The notes under the pieces are model-generated. The model did not search any database. It was not told the DNA's origin and saw nothing but the letters and a program-made list of their open reading frames with translations. Both the position numbers and the translations under genes were made by a program. Of a stretch of 17,581 bases of DNA, positions 6,277 through 13,717 are shown one piece after another. Numbering within the stretch: the first letter of the stretch is position 1; each line of letters begins with the position of its first letter. Source of the stretch: Candidatus Pacearchaeota archaeon (GTDB taxonomy: Archaea; Nanobdellota; Nanobdellia; Pacearchaeales; GW2011-AR1); the NCBI GenBank assembly GCA_002687255.1, contig NYZR01000049.1, positions 1 through 17,581 on the forward strand, read 5' to 3'.

Positions 6277-9200
6277 TCTTCACCAAAGTCAAAAACCTTT
6301 CACCGAAAACAACATGCCTCTCAATCTCGACATCAACCCCAGACACGCAAGAACTCCGATCAAGATAATCCGGAATACAATGGTTCACATCCTCACAAGA
6401 CCGTTCCTGATACCCAGTAACCCTCAGATCCCCAGAAATCACACCATCTGCAGAACTATATTCACAAGCCTCCCAATCTCCACAAAGCACTCGGGGAGAA
6501 CACCCCTCAGAAGCTGCAACAATCTCTGGAGAAAGCTCAATTTCTTCAACAGGAACTATAATTTCTTCATCACCACAAACAAGAAGTTCATCAGGCCTAT
6601 CCAATTCATCAGCACAGATATTCAAATCAGAACATGCCCTACTAGAAAATCCTTCCGTGCACAAACTCCACTCACTACAAGCCCAGTCAGGAACACAAAT
6701 ATCCACAAGACAGGCAGTGAAATCTGTAAAAGGCGGCTGATATTCACACCCTATAATCTGACAGTTTCTCGACCTCAACCCCAACTCGCAAGTCCCCCAA
6801 CCTCCGCACACCAACTCAGAACTACAGGCTTCAATTTCCCCCCCTGCAGGAGCCACAACAGTAGAACCCCCTCCCCCTCCAGAACCCACACTCTCCCCCG
6901 AAGCCAACATCGTAAAGTTCACAAACTCTGTCTCGTTCGTATTGAAATAAGTATCAGTCGCACGGACGAACCACTCATTCACACCCTCCATGGGAGGTAT
7001 GGTAATCGAATAATTTCCACCCCCGTCATCAGTAAATGAATAATAATTAGAACCCCCATCAGTCGAATACTCCACAGTGGTCAACGAACTATTATCAGTA
7101 GCAGTTATATTAAACTCGATAGGGTCTATGGTGTATGCAATCGTGACATTCGTCTGAGGCAAGGAAATATTAACCGCTGGCGGCGTCGAATCGAAAACGG
7201 TATCATAAATTCCTGAATAATTATAATTGGCAGCAGAATCATTTGAATAGAAAGAAATATTATAGTGTCCGTCCTCCAATGTCAGTGTTGTATTGTAATC
7301 TGTCCCATCATCTGTAGACAATGTCGTATTCGTCTCATCAGTCCCGTTATTCACCGAAGACCACACTGTGTCAATAGCAGAAGAATAATCATATTCGTCA
7401 CTCATCGTAATATTTACATCGAACGTTGAGTTTGTATAATAATATTGCGCACCGTATTCAAAAATAGGGGAGGTTACATTCACATACGGATCAAAAGTAT
7501 CATACACAAAGTGAACAACCTCTGTTTCGTTTTTGTTAAACGCATTATCCAGAGCAAACACATGAAACCGTATGAAACCGTCCGTTGGTATGGTGCCAAA
7601 ACTATAATATCCTCCTCCCTCATCAGACATGGTGCTGTTCGTCGTTCCATCATCAATACTCCCCTCGACTTGATATACAATATCTGCATCGGTAACCGAG
7701 GCATTAAACGCAGGAAGATTTCCAGAATTATAAGAAACATTCTCTGGCGTCACAAAGACCACGGCAGGAGGAATGGTATCCACAACAACCTCCAGAGTTG
7801 TTGTATTAATATTATTGGCGCTATCATTTACATAAATACTCAAATTATAATATCCATCAGCGATCGTTGCATTCGAAGCGTTAAAACTAACACTGTCTAA
7901 AGAACTCATCGTATAATTAACAGTTCCATTCGTCAAGGAATATACCATTGTATCAATAGCAGAAGAAGTGCCAGCCACCTCTCCCAACAACGTCACGTTC
8001 ACCTCCATAGGCAAAGCCGTAACATAGGCATATGTATAGGTATCAAGAATGAAAGGATAACTAATATTTTGGGCAGGGGCATCAGAGTCAAATACAAACC
8101 CCACGCTCTCTGTCGCATTAATATTCCCGCTCTGATCTTCCGTAATCACCTCAAAAAGATACGTCCCATCAGGCACCGCAGAATCATCATATTTCCAAGA
8201 AAGTTTCTGACTCTCACTCACATCTTCCATACTCACATTCGTAGTCCCCGAAGTGAGAGTATAATTAACATACGTCCCTTCCTCAGTCAGCGTCACATTA
8301 TACGTAGGCATAGCAGTATTGAAACTCGAATAGTTATACGTCTTATTCTCGGGGAACACGATTGTCACATCCGGAGGCACCACATCCCCTTCTCGAATAC
8401 TATAATTAGACCATCCAGTTATATTAAAGACCACAGTCTCTGCATTCATAGCCGTGAAATTATAACACCCATTATCTGCACTACAATCTGTTGTCGTGTG
8501 CGTGATAAGATCATAAAATCCCCTCTCCACAAAAGGCCGCAATAAAGTCGTATCAATACTTCTCAGGGTAATATTCGCAGAAACATTCATACTTTCGGGG
8601 CCATTATACGTATCGATATTAACAGTATTATTGCCAATAACGGGAGAATCTGTGAAATTCAAACCAGTTCCATTCACGGGGCCAAGAAATCGTATCTCTC
8701 CAAATGTGGCATCTTCAATACTTACCAAGGCATCAAGAAGTGTGAAATTAGTAAGATTGATGGGATCCACAATCCTCGTCACAGCATCATCCACCCCAGA
8801 AGATAAGGAGAGATAAAGAGCCTCTAGGTTGGTGCCATCATAATTGGAGTAATTATTATCCTGGAGAAGTGTTCCCTCCGGATAATCAACAGATTTGTGC
8901 CAAGTATCAAGATAAATTCCTGCGGAAGATACTCCTGCAGCTAGAGTAGAATTAATAATTTGATTAAAGTCAGAAGCATCATAGATAGCAAGCATGCCCC
9001 CAATAGATGCAGAATAATCATTATCAGTAAGATTGTTATAAGAAGAGTCTGTCAATTCGGCAGCACTAGCGGAGGTAGCCATAAAAAAGTTATCTGTGAT
9101 GTTTGTCCAGTTAGTATTATTGAACAACATCGCCCTAGAATCTGTGCTAACGGTAGAAAAACTGCTGTTGATAATCACATTTCCGTGGGTGCCTTCAAAA

Positions 9201-9949
9201 TAAGCGGCGTGGGACTCAGACTGACTTGAAAATTCATCCTGAGTCACATTACAATTCGCAATCGTAATGTTCTCATATCCAGCACTATTATTAATACCCA
9301 TGGAGACATGAAAGTCGCCAACCCCATACGTCACCACATTATTCTGACAATCCAAGGTCACATTATGTGCCCGAATATTAAAGCAAGTCTCATCTGTGCT
9401 TACATCAGCCGTCAACGTATACACCGTATTTGCAGTTGTCAAGTTCTGACACGAACTAATATCTCCCAACACCCCACGCTGCCCGCCGAGGACCAAATTC
9501 CTCTCACCCAAGGGGACAAGATCCGGCAAAGGATCTGCCAGATTTTCAGGAATGTCTTCAACAACCTCTTCTTCAGACTCCGAAGAATCCTCAGGAACGT
9601 CCCTTTCTAATTCAATAGGCCCCTCATCAACAGGAACTTCCTCCGCAGACTCCTCAATCGGTGCAACCTCTCGCTCCAATCCGATAACTTCTCCACTCAC
9701 ATTCCCCTCACCAACAACAAGACCTGTCAGAAAAGAAACAGGCCCTTGATGAGACAACAACCCCATCCAAAGAAATAAACCGCCAAGCAACATCGCATAC
9801 ACCAACAGAAATTTCTTCGAATTCTTCTTTCCCGGATCTTCGGTCCCCAAATATCTCTTCTTTACACTTCCATCTGCATCCCTGTAGGACTCATAATAAT
9901 ACGGGCCATACGAAACTCCATCACGACTACGATATTGCTCATGCACCAT
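6266..9949 (-). CDS. Giant surface adhesin: beta-helix, Ig-like repeats, TSP1-like modules
   Basis: The 1227-residue protein has a short cytoplasmic tail with the motif GPYYYESYRD...KKRYLG (15-35), reminiscent of DUF6788-type sequences, and a membrane anchor (47-65). An acidic Glu/Asp/Pro linker (~85-150) follows. A right-handed beta-helix (PbH1-like, ~165-345) is marked by repeating turns such as NVTLDCQNN and NITIANCNV. About five Ig- or cadherin-like units (~525-1020) each open like PPDVTIVFPENKTY or PPAVVFVTPENVSY. Three Cys/Trp modules of the TSP1 type (~1038-1206) include CVPDWACSEWSLC. The ectodomain is full of N-x-S/T sequons, as expected for a glycosylated archaeal cell-surface protein. 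I infer adhesion or host contact. It is the only gene here with a strong Shine-Dalgarno (AGGTGA, 8-9 nt before ATG) and a hairpin-rich leader. It stops at TAG, but its frame stays plausible for ~29 codons past it. Confidence 0.88.
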   Translation of the reverse strand: MVHEQYRSRDGVSYGPYYYESYRDADGSVKKRYLGTEDPGKKNSKKFLLVYAMLLGGLFLWMGLLSHQGPVSFLTGLVVGEGNVSGEVIGLEREVAPIEESAEEVPVDEGPIELERDVPEDSSESEEEVVEDIPENLADPLPDLVPLGERNLVLGGQRGVLGDISSCQNLTTANTVYTLTADVSTDETCFNIRAHNVTLDCQNNVVTYGVGDFHVSMGINNSAGYENITIANCNVTQDEFSSQSESHAAYFEGTHGNVIINSSFSTVSTDSRAMLFNNTNWTNITDNFFMATSASAAELTDSSYNNLTDNDYSASIGGMLAIYDASDFNQIINSTLAAGVSSAGIYLDTWHKSVDYPEGTLLQDNNYSNYDGTNLEALYLSLSSGVDDAVTRIVDPINLTNFTLLDALVSIEDATFGEIRFLGPVNGTGLNFTDSPVIGNNTVNIDTYNGPESMNVSANITLRSIDTTLLRPFVERGFYDLITHTTTDCSADNGCYNFTAMNAETVVFNITGWSNYSIREGDVVPPDVTIVFPENKTYNYSSFNTAMPTYNVTLTEEGTYVNYTLTSGTTNVSMEDVSESQKLSWKYDDSAVPDGTYLFEVITEDQSGNINATESVGFVFDSDAPAQNISYPFILDTYTYAYVTALPMEVNVTLLGEVAGTSSAIDTMVYSLTNGTVNYTMSSLDSVSFNASNATIADGYYNLSIYVNDSANNINTTTLEVVVDTIPPAVVFVTPENVSYNSGNLPAFNASVTDADIVYQVEGSIDDGTTNSTMSDEGGGYYSFGTIPTDGFIRFHVFALDNAFNKNETEVVHFVYDTFDPYVNVTSPIFEYGAQYYYTNSTFDVNITMSDEYDYSSAIDTVWSSVNNGTDETNTTLSTDDGTDYNTTLTLEDGHYNISFYSNDSAANYNYSGIYDTVFDSTPPAVNISLPQTNVTIAYTIDPIEFNITATDNSSLTTVEYSTDGGSNYYSFTDDGGGNYSITIPPMEGVNEWFVRATDTYFNTNETEFVNFTMLASGESVGSGGGGGSTVVAPAGGEIEACSSELVCGGWGTCELGLRSRNCQIIGCEYQPPFTDFTACLVDICVPDWACSEWSLCTEGFSSRACSDLNICADELDRPDELLVCGDEEIIVPVEEIELSPEIVAASEGCSPRVLCGDWEACEYSSADGVISGDLRVTGYQERSCEDVNHCIPDYLDRSSCVSGVDVEIERHVVFGERFLTLVKNES

Positions 9950-9956
9950 TTTTTTT

Positions 9957-9962
9957 CACCTG
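9957..9962 (-). promoter_or_regulatory. Shine-Dalgarno site AGGTGA for the adhesin
   Basis: Read on the minus strand, AGGTGA followed by an A-run precedes the ATG at 9949 by 7-9 nt. It complements the archaeal 16S rRNA 3' end. Other genes here lack such a site and look leaderless. Confidence 0.6.
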
Positions 9963-9966
9963 TAAT

Positions 9967-10086
9967 GAATCTTGCATCAAGTGTCTTGCAAGATTCTTTC
10001 AGAGAATTTCTTACGAAATTCTCTGTAGAACAACAGCATTTCATCTATTTAAACTTTAACGCATCGAAAGAAATCTGTTGTTCTAC
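9967..10086. repeat. Three perfect hairpins in tandem in the divergent intergenic region
   Basis: The stretch between the adhesin and pyrH is 171 bp and gene-free. It holds, in order: a 10-bp stem GAATCTTGCA/TGCAAGATTC with a 10-nt loop (9967-9996); a 10-bp stem AGAGAATTTC/GAAATTCTCT with a TTAC loop (10001-10024); and a 12-bp stem GTAGAACAACAG/CTGTTGTTCTAC (10025-10036 with 10075-10086) that extends by 5 more pairs after a single bulged C. All three stems are perfect. The first, and probably the second, would be in the 5' leader of the adhesin mRNA; the loop of the third holds the likely adhesin TATA box. Confidence 0.85.
10045..10054 (-). promoter_or_regulatory. Likely TATA box of the adhesin gene
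   Basis: On the minus strand GTTTAAATAG lies about 95-105 bp before the ATG at 9949, inside the loop of the third hairpin. Transcription would begin near 10020 and give a leader of about 70 nt with one or two hairpins and a Shine-Dalgarno. Confidence 0.45.
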
Positions 10087-10091
10087 AAAGA

Positions 10092-10099
10092 CTTTTATA
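10092..10099 (+). promoter_or_regulatory. TATA box for pyrH
   Basis: CTTTTATA lies 22-29 bp before the ATG at 10121 and fixes that start. A longer frame from 9935 would read through the hairpin cluster. Confidence 0.6.
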
Positions 10100-10120
10100 C
10101 TATCTGGGCCTTTTCCCCAT

Positions 10121-10807
10121 ATGAAAAAAGAACCTGTGGTGTTATCAGTCGGAGGCTCCCTCATAATCCCAGAAAAGATCGACATCCCTTTCCTCCATAA
10201 ACTAAAAAACACACTCCTAAAAAACAAAACCCACAAATTTGTCCTAGTCACAGGAGGAGGAGTCATAGCCAGAAAATACATCACCGCTCTCAAAGCAGAA
10301 AACAAACCAACAAAAGAACTAGCAGAAGCGGGCATCCGAGCAACACGAATGAACGCTCACTTCCTCATGCAACTCTTCGGCTCCAAAGCAAACCAATCAT
10401 TACCGACAGACATGAAACAAGTCCGCTCGGCCTTGAGAAAAAACCAGATAGTTATTTGCGGCGCCCTCAGATTCACACCAAACGCAACCTCGGACACTAC
10501 TGCAGCCAAACTCGCACACCTACTCAAATCAGATTTTATCAACATGACCAATGTCAAGGGCCTCTTCACGGCAAACCCCAAAACCAACCCGAAAGCCAAA
10601 TTCATCCCTGAAATTACCTGGAAAGACTTCGACAAGCTAGCCAACAAAACCAAACACCAAGCAGGACAACATTTCGTTCTTGATCAATCAGCAGCAACTC
10701 TCATTAAAAACAACGAAACCACAACATACATTATCAACCAATCACTTACTAATCTCAGCAATCTCCTCAATGGAAAAAGATTTATAGGCACAACGATTCA
10801 AGACTAA
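10121..10807 (+). CDS. pyrH: UMP kinase, archaeal type
   Basis: This 228-residue member of the amino acid kinase family would phosphorylate UMP to UDP with ATP in pyrimidine nucleotide synthesis in the cytoplasm. Visible motifs are the N-terminal phosphate loop VVLSVGGSLI (6-15), the VTGGGVIARKY loop (43-53), GIRATRMNAHFL (71-82), TPNATSDTTAAKLA (119-132) for nucleotide and substrate contact, and NMTNVKGLF (141-149) followed by a stretch with Asn-Pro-Lys. The length fits archaeal PyrH (about 225). The start at 10121 is set by the TATA box. The stop TAA is directly followed by the next ATG (TAAATG), so the next gene is co-transcribed. Isopentenyl phosphate kinase is a related alternative, but the motif pattern favours PyrH. 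Confidence 0.85.
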   Translation: MKKEPVVLSVGGSLIIPEKIDIPFLHKLKNTLLKNKTHKFVLVTGGGVIARKYITALKAENKPTKELAEAGIRATRMNAHFLMQLFGSKANQSLPTDMKQVRSALRKNQIVICGALRFTPNATSDTTAAKLAHLLKSDFINMTNVKGLFTANPKTNPKAKFIPEITWKDFDKLANKTKHQAGQHFVLDQSAATLIKNNETTTYIINQSLTNLSNLLNGKRFIGTTIQD

Positions 10808-11242
10808 ATGATAACGGAAACCAACCCAACAAAAGTAAAACAACTCCTCAAAAAGAACCCCGCAGCAGCAGTGCAAGCACACGCCCCAGAATTTAACAGG
10901 ACACTGCTAGAATACGGAAACTTCCAAGAATTAATCCTTCCTTCAACAAACCCCATAAAACACAAGCTCAAAAGAACAGATACGACCATAGATTACGTCG
11001 CAGCCAAAGCTGCTACCAAAAACAAAATCACTATCGTTTACGACCTAACCAAAATCCCAAAAAACCCTGAAAGCAAAGCAATCTACCTAACTCAATTAAA
11101 AGCCCTCATCAAAATACTCAGAAAAACCAACACAAAACTAAAAACAATCCCCCAAGATAAAAATACCAATGCCTTACTTCAAACACTCGGGGCCAGCACA
11201 CAACAAACTAAGATCCTCGATGTTCCAACTCAAAAGAAATAA
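10808..11242 (+). CDS. rnp3: RNase P protein component 3 (Rpp30-like)
   Basis: This 144-residue protein is read as a short form of the archaeal Rpp30 subunit of RNase P, which helps the RNA subunit remove tRNA 5' leaders. The pattern is EFNRTLLEYGNFQELILP (28-45), then TTIDYVAAKAATKNKITIVY (59-78) and DL, then a helix ending KILRKTNTKLKTI. In Rpp30 these correspond to the strand that precedes the conserved D-x-V-L-A-K-x-A segment and the neighbouring beta-alpha units of a PHP-like barrel. It is shorter than typical archaeal Rpp30 (about 200 or more), so the barrel is reduced. It directly abuts pyrH upstream. Its last 35 bases overlap the end of the hydrolase gene on the opposite strand. The call rests on motif resemblance only. 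Confidence 0.6.
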   Translation: MITETNPTKVKQLLKKNPAAAVQAHAPEFNRTLLEYGNFQELILPSTNPIKHKLKRTDTTIDYVAAKAATKNKITIVYDLTKIPKNPESKAIYLTQLKALIKILRKTNTKLKTIPQDKNTNALLQTLGASTQQTKILDVPTQKK

Positions 11243-12083
11243 TCTCATCCGCCACTTCCGCCCTCTCAGAATCCAACAATAACAAATGCCTCGATTCCTC
11301 AAACATTTTCAATTCCTTAACCTCAGAAGAGGCCCCCGCATAAATATCCCTAGCGCCCAGAGGAGAGGCAACCACATCAGCCCAAGAATGTAAAACCAGA
11401 AGATTCTCATCGATCTCAGAGACCCTATCTAAATTTTCCTCTAAAAACCCAGCAGAATTTTTAATTGGTCTAAAAACAAAATTAAGATAGCAAATATCTC
11501 CGCCATCACACCAATCTGCCTTGTAGTAATGGAGAACGTCTCCAATCAACCAAAGAGAATTCTCCATCCGGAATAGATAATACCACTTACGAGTTAGATA
11601 AACATAAGAATTCACAAGATAGACATTGCCCAAATCCTTCTCCTCAGCCAACCGAATAGACAAGGACCCGCCTAAAGAAGAGCCAACAATGTTCACATGA
11701 TCACAGGATCTAATTAAATCATCCGCTTCATCCGAAACTTGCTCATACCAATCATCAAGAGTTAAAGACAAAAGATTGCCTGGAACCTCACCATGCCCCT
11801 CCAACCCAACGGCCCTAACACTATCCCCAAACTCTGTATGCAATCTTTCCCCAAGAACCTTCATCTCCAATGGAGTAAATCTATAACTATGTAGCATCAA
11901 CCAACAAGTCTCGTTCCCACCAACAAGAGAAAAAGAATCAGCCCCTTGAATCACCCCATCCTCATACGTCCAATGAGCAAGATCTCTCTCATCAACATTA
12001 TTCAGCTGCAAAAATCCCGTCTTCAAAAACAAGAAACCGATAAGAACAACCAATATTACTATCAACAAAATATTTCTCTTCAT
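11208..12083 (-). CDS. Membrane-anchored alpha/beta hydrolase (carboxylesterase-like)
   Basis: This 291-residue protein begins with Met-Lys-Arg and a hydrophobic helix (residues 4-20), so it is anchored with the enzyme domain outside the cell. The alpha/beta hydrolase features are LMLHSYRFTPLEMKVLGERL (63-82, where the usual HG is HS), GLEGHGEVPG (93-102), the nucleophile elbow GSSLGG with S136, the acid D236 in LHSWADVVASP, and H266 in SRHLLLL. This is the arrangement of serine hydrolases of the S33/monoacylglycerol-lipase or Est30 type; the substrate cannot be told. A TATA-like box at 12102-12111 on the minus strand supports this start. It overlaps rnp3 tail to tail by 35 bp. Confidence 0.8.
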   Translation of the reverse strand: MKRNILLIVILVVLIGFLFLKTGFLQLNNVDERDLAHWTYEDGVIQGADSFSLVGGNETCWLMLHSYRFTPLEMKVLGERLHTEFGDSVRAVGLEGHGEVPGNLLSLTLDDWYEQVSDEADDLIRSCDHVNIVGSSLGGSLSIRLAEEKDLGNVYLVNSYVYLTRKWYYLFRMENSLWLIGDVLHYYKADWCDGGDICYLNFVFRPIKNSAGFLEENLDRVSEIDENLLVLHSWADVVASPLGARDIYAGASSEVKELKMFEESRHLLLLDSERAEVADEIISFELEHRGS

Positions 12084-12101
12084 GCAAACAAAATGAAATA
12101 G

Positions 12102-12111
12102 ATATTTTTAA
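12102..12111 (-). promoter_or_regulatory. TATA box for the hydrolase gene
   Basis: On the minus strand TTAAAAATAT lies 19-28 bp before the ATG at 12083. Confidence 0.5.
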
Positions 12112-12161
12112 GACTTACGAATAAGCGATAAAAATCTGGAGCAAAAAGCAAGCGAAGCAAC

Positions 12162-12170
12162 ACCTTTTTA
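12162..12170 (+). promoter_or_regulatory. TATA-like box for pheST
   Basis: CTTTTTAAC lies about 24-32 bp before the pheS ATG at 12194; the mRNA would be leaderless. Confidence 0.5.
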
Positions 12171-12193
12171 ACCCTGCCCACATTCCTAACACC

Positions 12194-13717
12194 ATGTCAA
12201 AAGAACTCCAAAAAATCGCACAGCAACTCTCCCCCTTAGAACGCTCCATAGTCCCCCACCTAGAGAAACCTCTCCCAGAAATAAAAAAAGAAACAGGCCT
12301 GGACCAAACCTCAATCTCCCGTGCACTTCAGTTCCTTCAAAATAAAGGCCTCCTGGAAATAAAGAAAACAACGGAAAAAACAATCCAATTGGGGACCAAC
12401 GGACTTTATTACAAAAAAAATCACCTCCCTGAAAGACGTTTGACAACAGCTCTAGAAACAAAAAACCATCAACCCATCCAGGAAGCAAAGAAAGCAACCA
12501 AGCTCTCAGACAATGAATTCAAAGCCGCCCTCGGAGTTCTCCAGAAAAAAGCCCTCCTCCAATTAAAAAACGGAAAGCTCTCCTTGCAAGCAAGCAAGGA
12601 AGAATTATCCAAAAAAACACTTGAAGAACAATTCATCGACACCCTCCCGCTTCCAGAAAAAGACTTAGCTCCAGAACAAACCTTAGCCTACGAAACCCTC
12701 AAAAAAAGAAAGGAGATGGTAGAAACAAAAGAAACCGCCCAAACCTCTTTCACCCTAACAGATTCAGGAAAAGAACTCCTCGCCAACCCAAAACTCCTCA
12801 CAGAGACGAAAGACTTGATAGAAGACATCACCACAGACGTGATCAAAACCTGGAACCGAAACAAACAGCTCCGAGCCTACGACATCCACGCCCCCGTCCC
12901 AAAACTCCACGCCAGCAAAAGGCACTTCGTCAACCAAGCCATAGAATACGGAAAACGCATCTGGTTGGATCTCGGCTTCGAAGAAATGACTGGGCCAAAA
13001 GTCGACTCCTCCTTCTGGGTCTTCGATGCCCTCTTCACTGCACAAGACCATCCAGTCAGAGACCTCCAAGATACCTTTTTCATCAAAGACGTCCAAGCAG
13101 AACTTCCCAAAAAAGAAACAACCACAAAAGTAAAACAAGCACACGAAACCGGCATCGCCGGATCGAAAGGCTGGCAATATTCCTGGAGCCCGGAAGAAGC
13201 AAAACGCCCCGCCCTTAGACCCCATACCACAAACCTGTCAGCAAGAACACTAGCAAAACTTAAACCAGAAGACCTCCCAAAAAAATTCTTCACGATCAAC
13301 AAAGACTTCCGAAACGAAACAGTCGACTGGTCTCACGGATTTGAATTCTACCAAACAGAAGGAATTGTCGTTCACCCAGACATAACACTCAGAGACCTCC
13401 TAGGCTATCTCAAACTCTACTACAAAAAGATGGGATTCGAAAACATCAGATTCACTCCTGCTTACTTCCCTTACACCGAACCCTCAGTAGAAATCCATGT
13501 CTACCACCCGGAAAAGAAAACCTGGTTAGAATTCGGCGGCGCTGGCATGTTCAGGCCGGAAGTCACTGCTCCTTTATTCGGCAAGCCCATCCCCGTCCTC
13601 GCCTGGGGCCAGGGCTTCGACAGAACCATCATGGACGCTCACCAAATCAAAGACCTCAGAGAAATGTATAGCAACAACCTCAACCAACTCAGGAGCAAAA
13701 AAATATGGCTAACGTAA
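12194..13717 (+). CDS. pheS: Phenylalanyl-tRNA synthetase alpha subunit
   Basis: This 507-residue catalytic subunit of the (alpha-beta)2 PheRS charges tRNA-Phe with phenylalanine. The N-terminal ~200 residues are winged-helix-like (SISRALQFLQNKGLLEIKK and similar segments), as in archaeal and eukaryotic PheS. The class II core follows: motif 1 region near 260-300 (GFEEMTGPKVDSSFWVFDAL), motif 2 near 365-395 (INKDFRNETVDWSHGFEFYQ), and motif 3 near 449-482 (GGAGMFRPEVTAPLFG then WGQGFDR). Length is normal for the archaeal form. The reading frame overlaps pheT by 13 bp, so the two subunits are made together. Confidence 0.97.
   Translation: MSKELQKIAQQLSPLERSIVPHLEKPLPEIKKETGLDQTSISRALQFLQNKGLLEIKKTTEKTIQLGTNGLYYKKNHLPERRLTTALETKNHQPIQEAKKATKLSDNEFKAALGVLQKKALLQLKNGKLSLQASKEELSKKTLEEQFIDTLPLPEKDLAPEQTLAYETLKKRKEMVETKETAQTSFTLTDSGKELLANPKLLTETKDLIEDITTDVIKTWNRNKQLRAYDIHAPVPKLHASKRHFVNQAIEYGKRIWLDLGFEEMTGPKVDSSFWVFDALFTAQDHPVRDLQDTFFIKDVQAELPKKETTTKVKQAHETGIAGSKGWQYSWSPEEAKRPALRPHTTNLSARTLAKLKPEDLPKKFFTINKDFRNETVDWSHGFEFYQTEGIVVHPDITLRDLLGYLKLYYKKMGFENIRFTPAYFPYTEPSVEIHVYHPEKKTWLEFGGAGMFRPEVTAPLFGKPIPVLAWGQGFDRTIMDAHQIKDLREMYSNNLNQLRSKKIWLT

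Noticed and set aside
9935..10120. N-terminal extension of PyrH
   Set aside because: The extension runs through the hairpin cluster and past the pyrH TATA box, and PyrH homologs begin near the VVLSVGGS motif.
12764..13302. Minus-strand frames inside pheS
   Set aside because: They are shadows of a well-supported gene, without promoter or recognisable domain.
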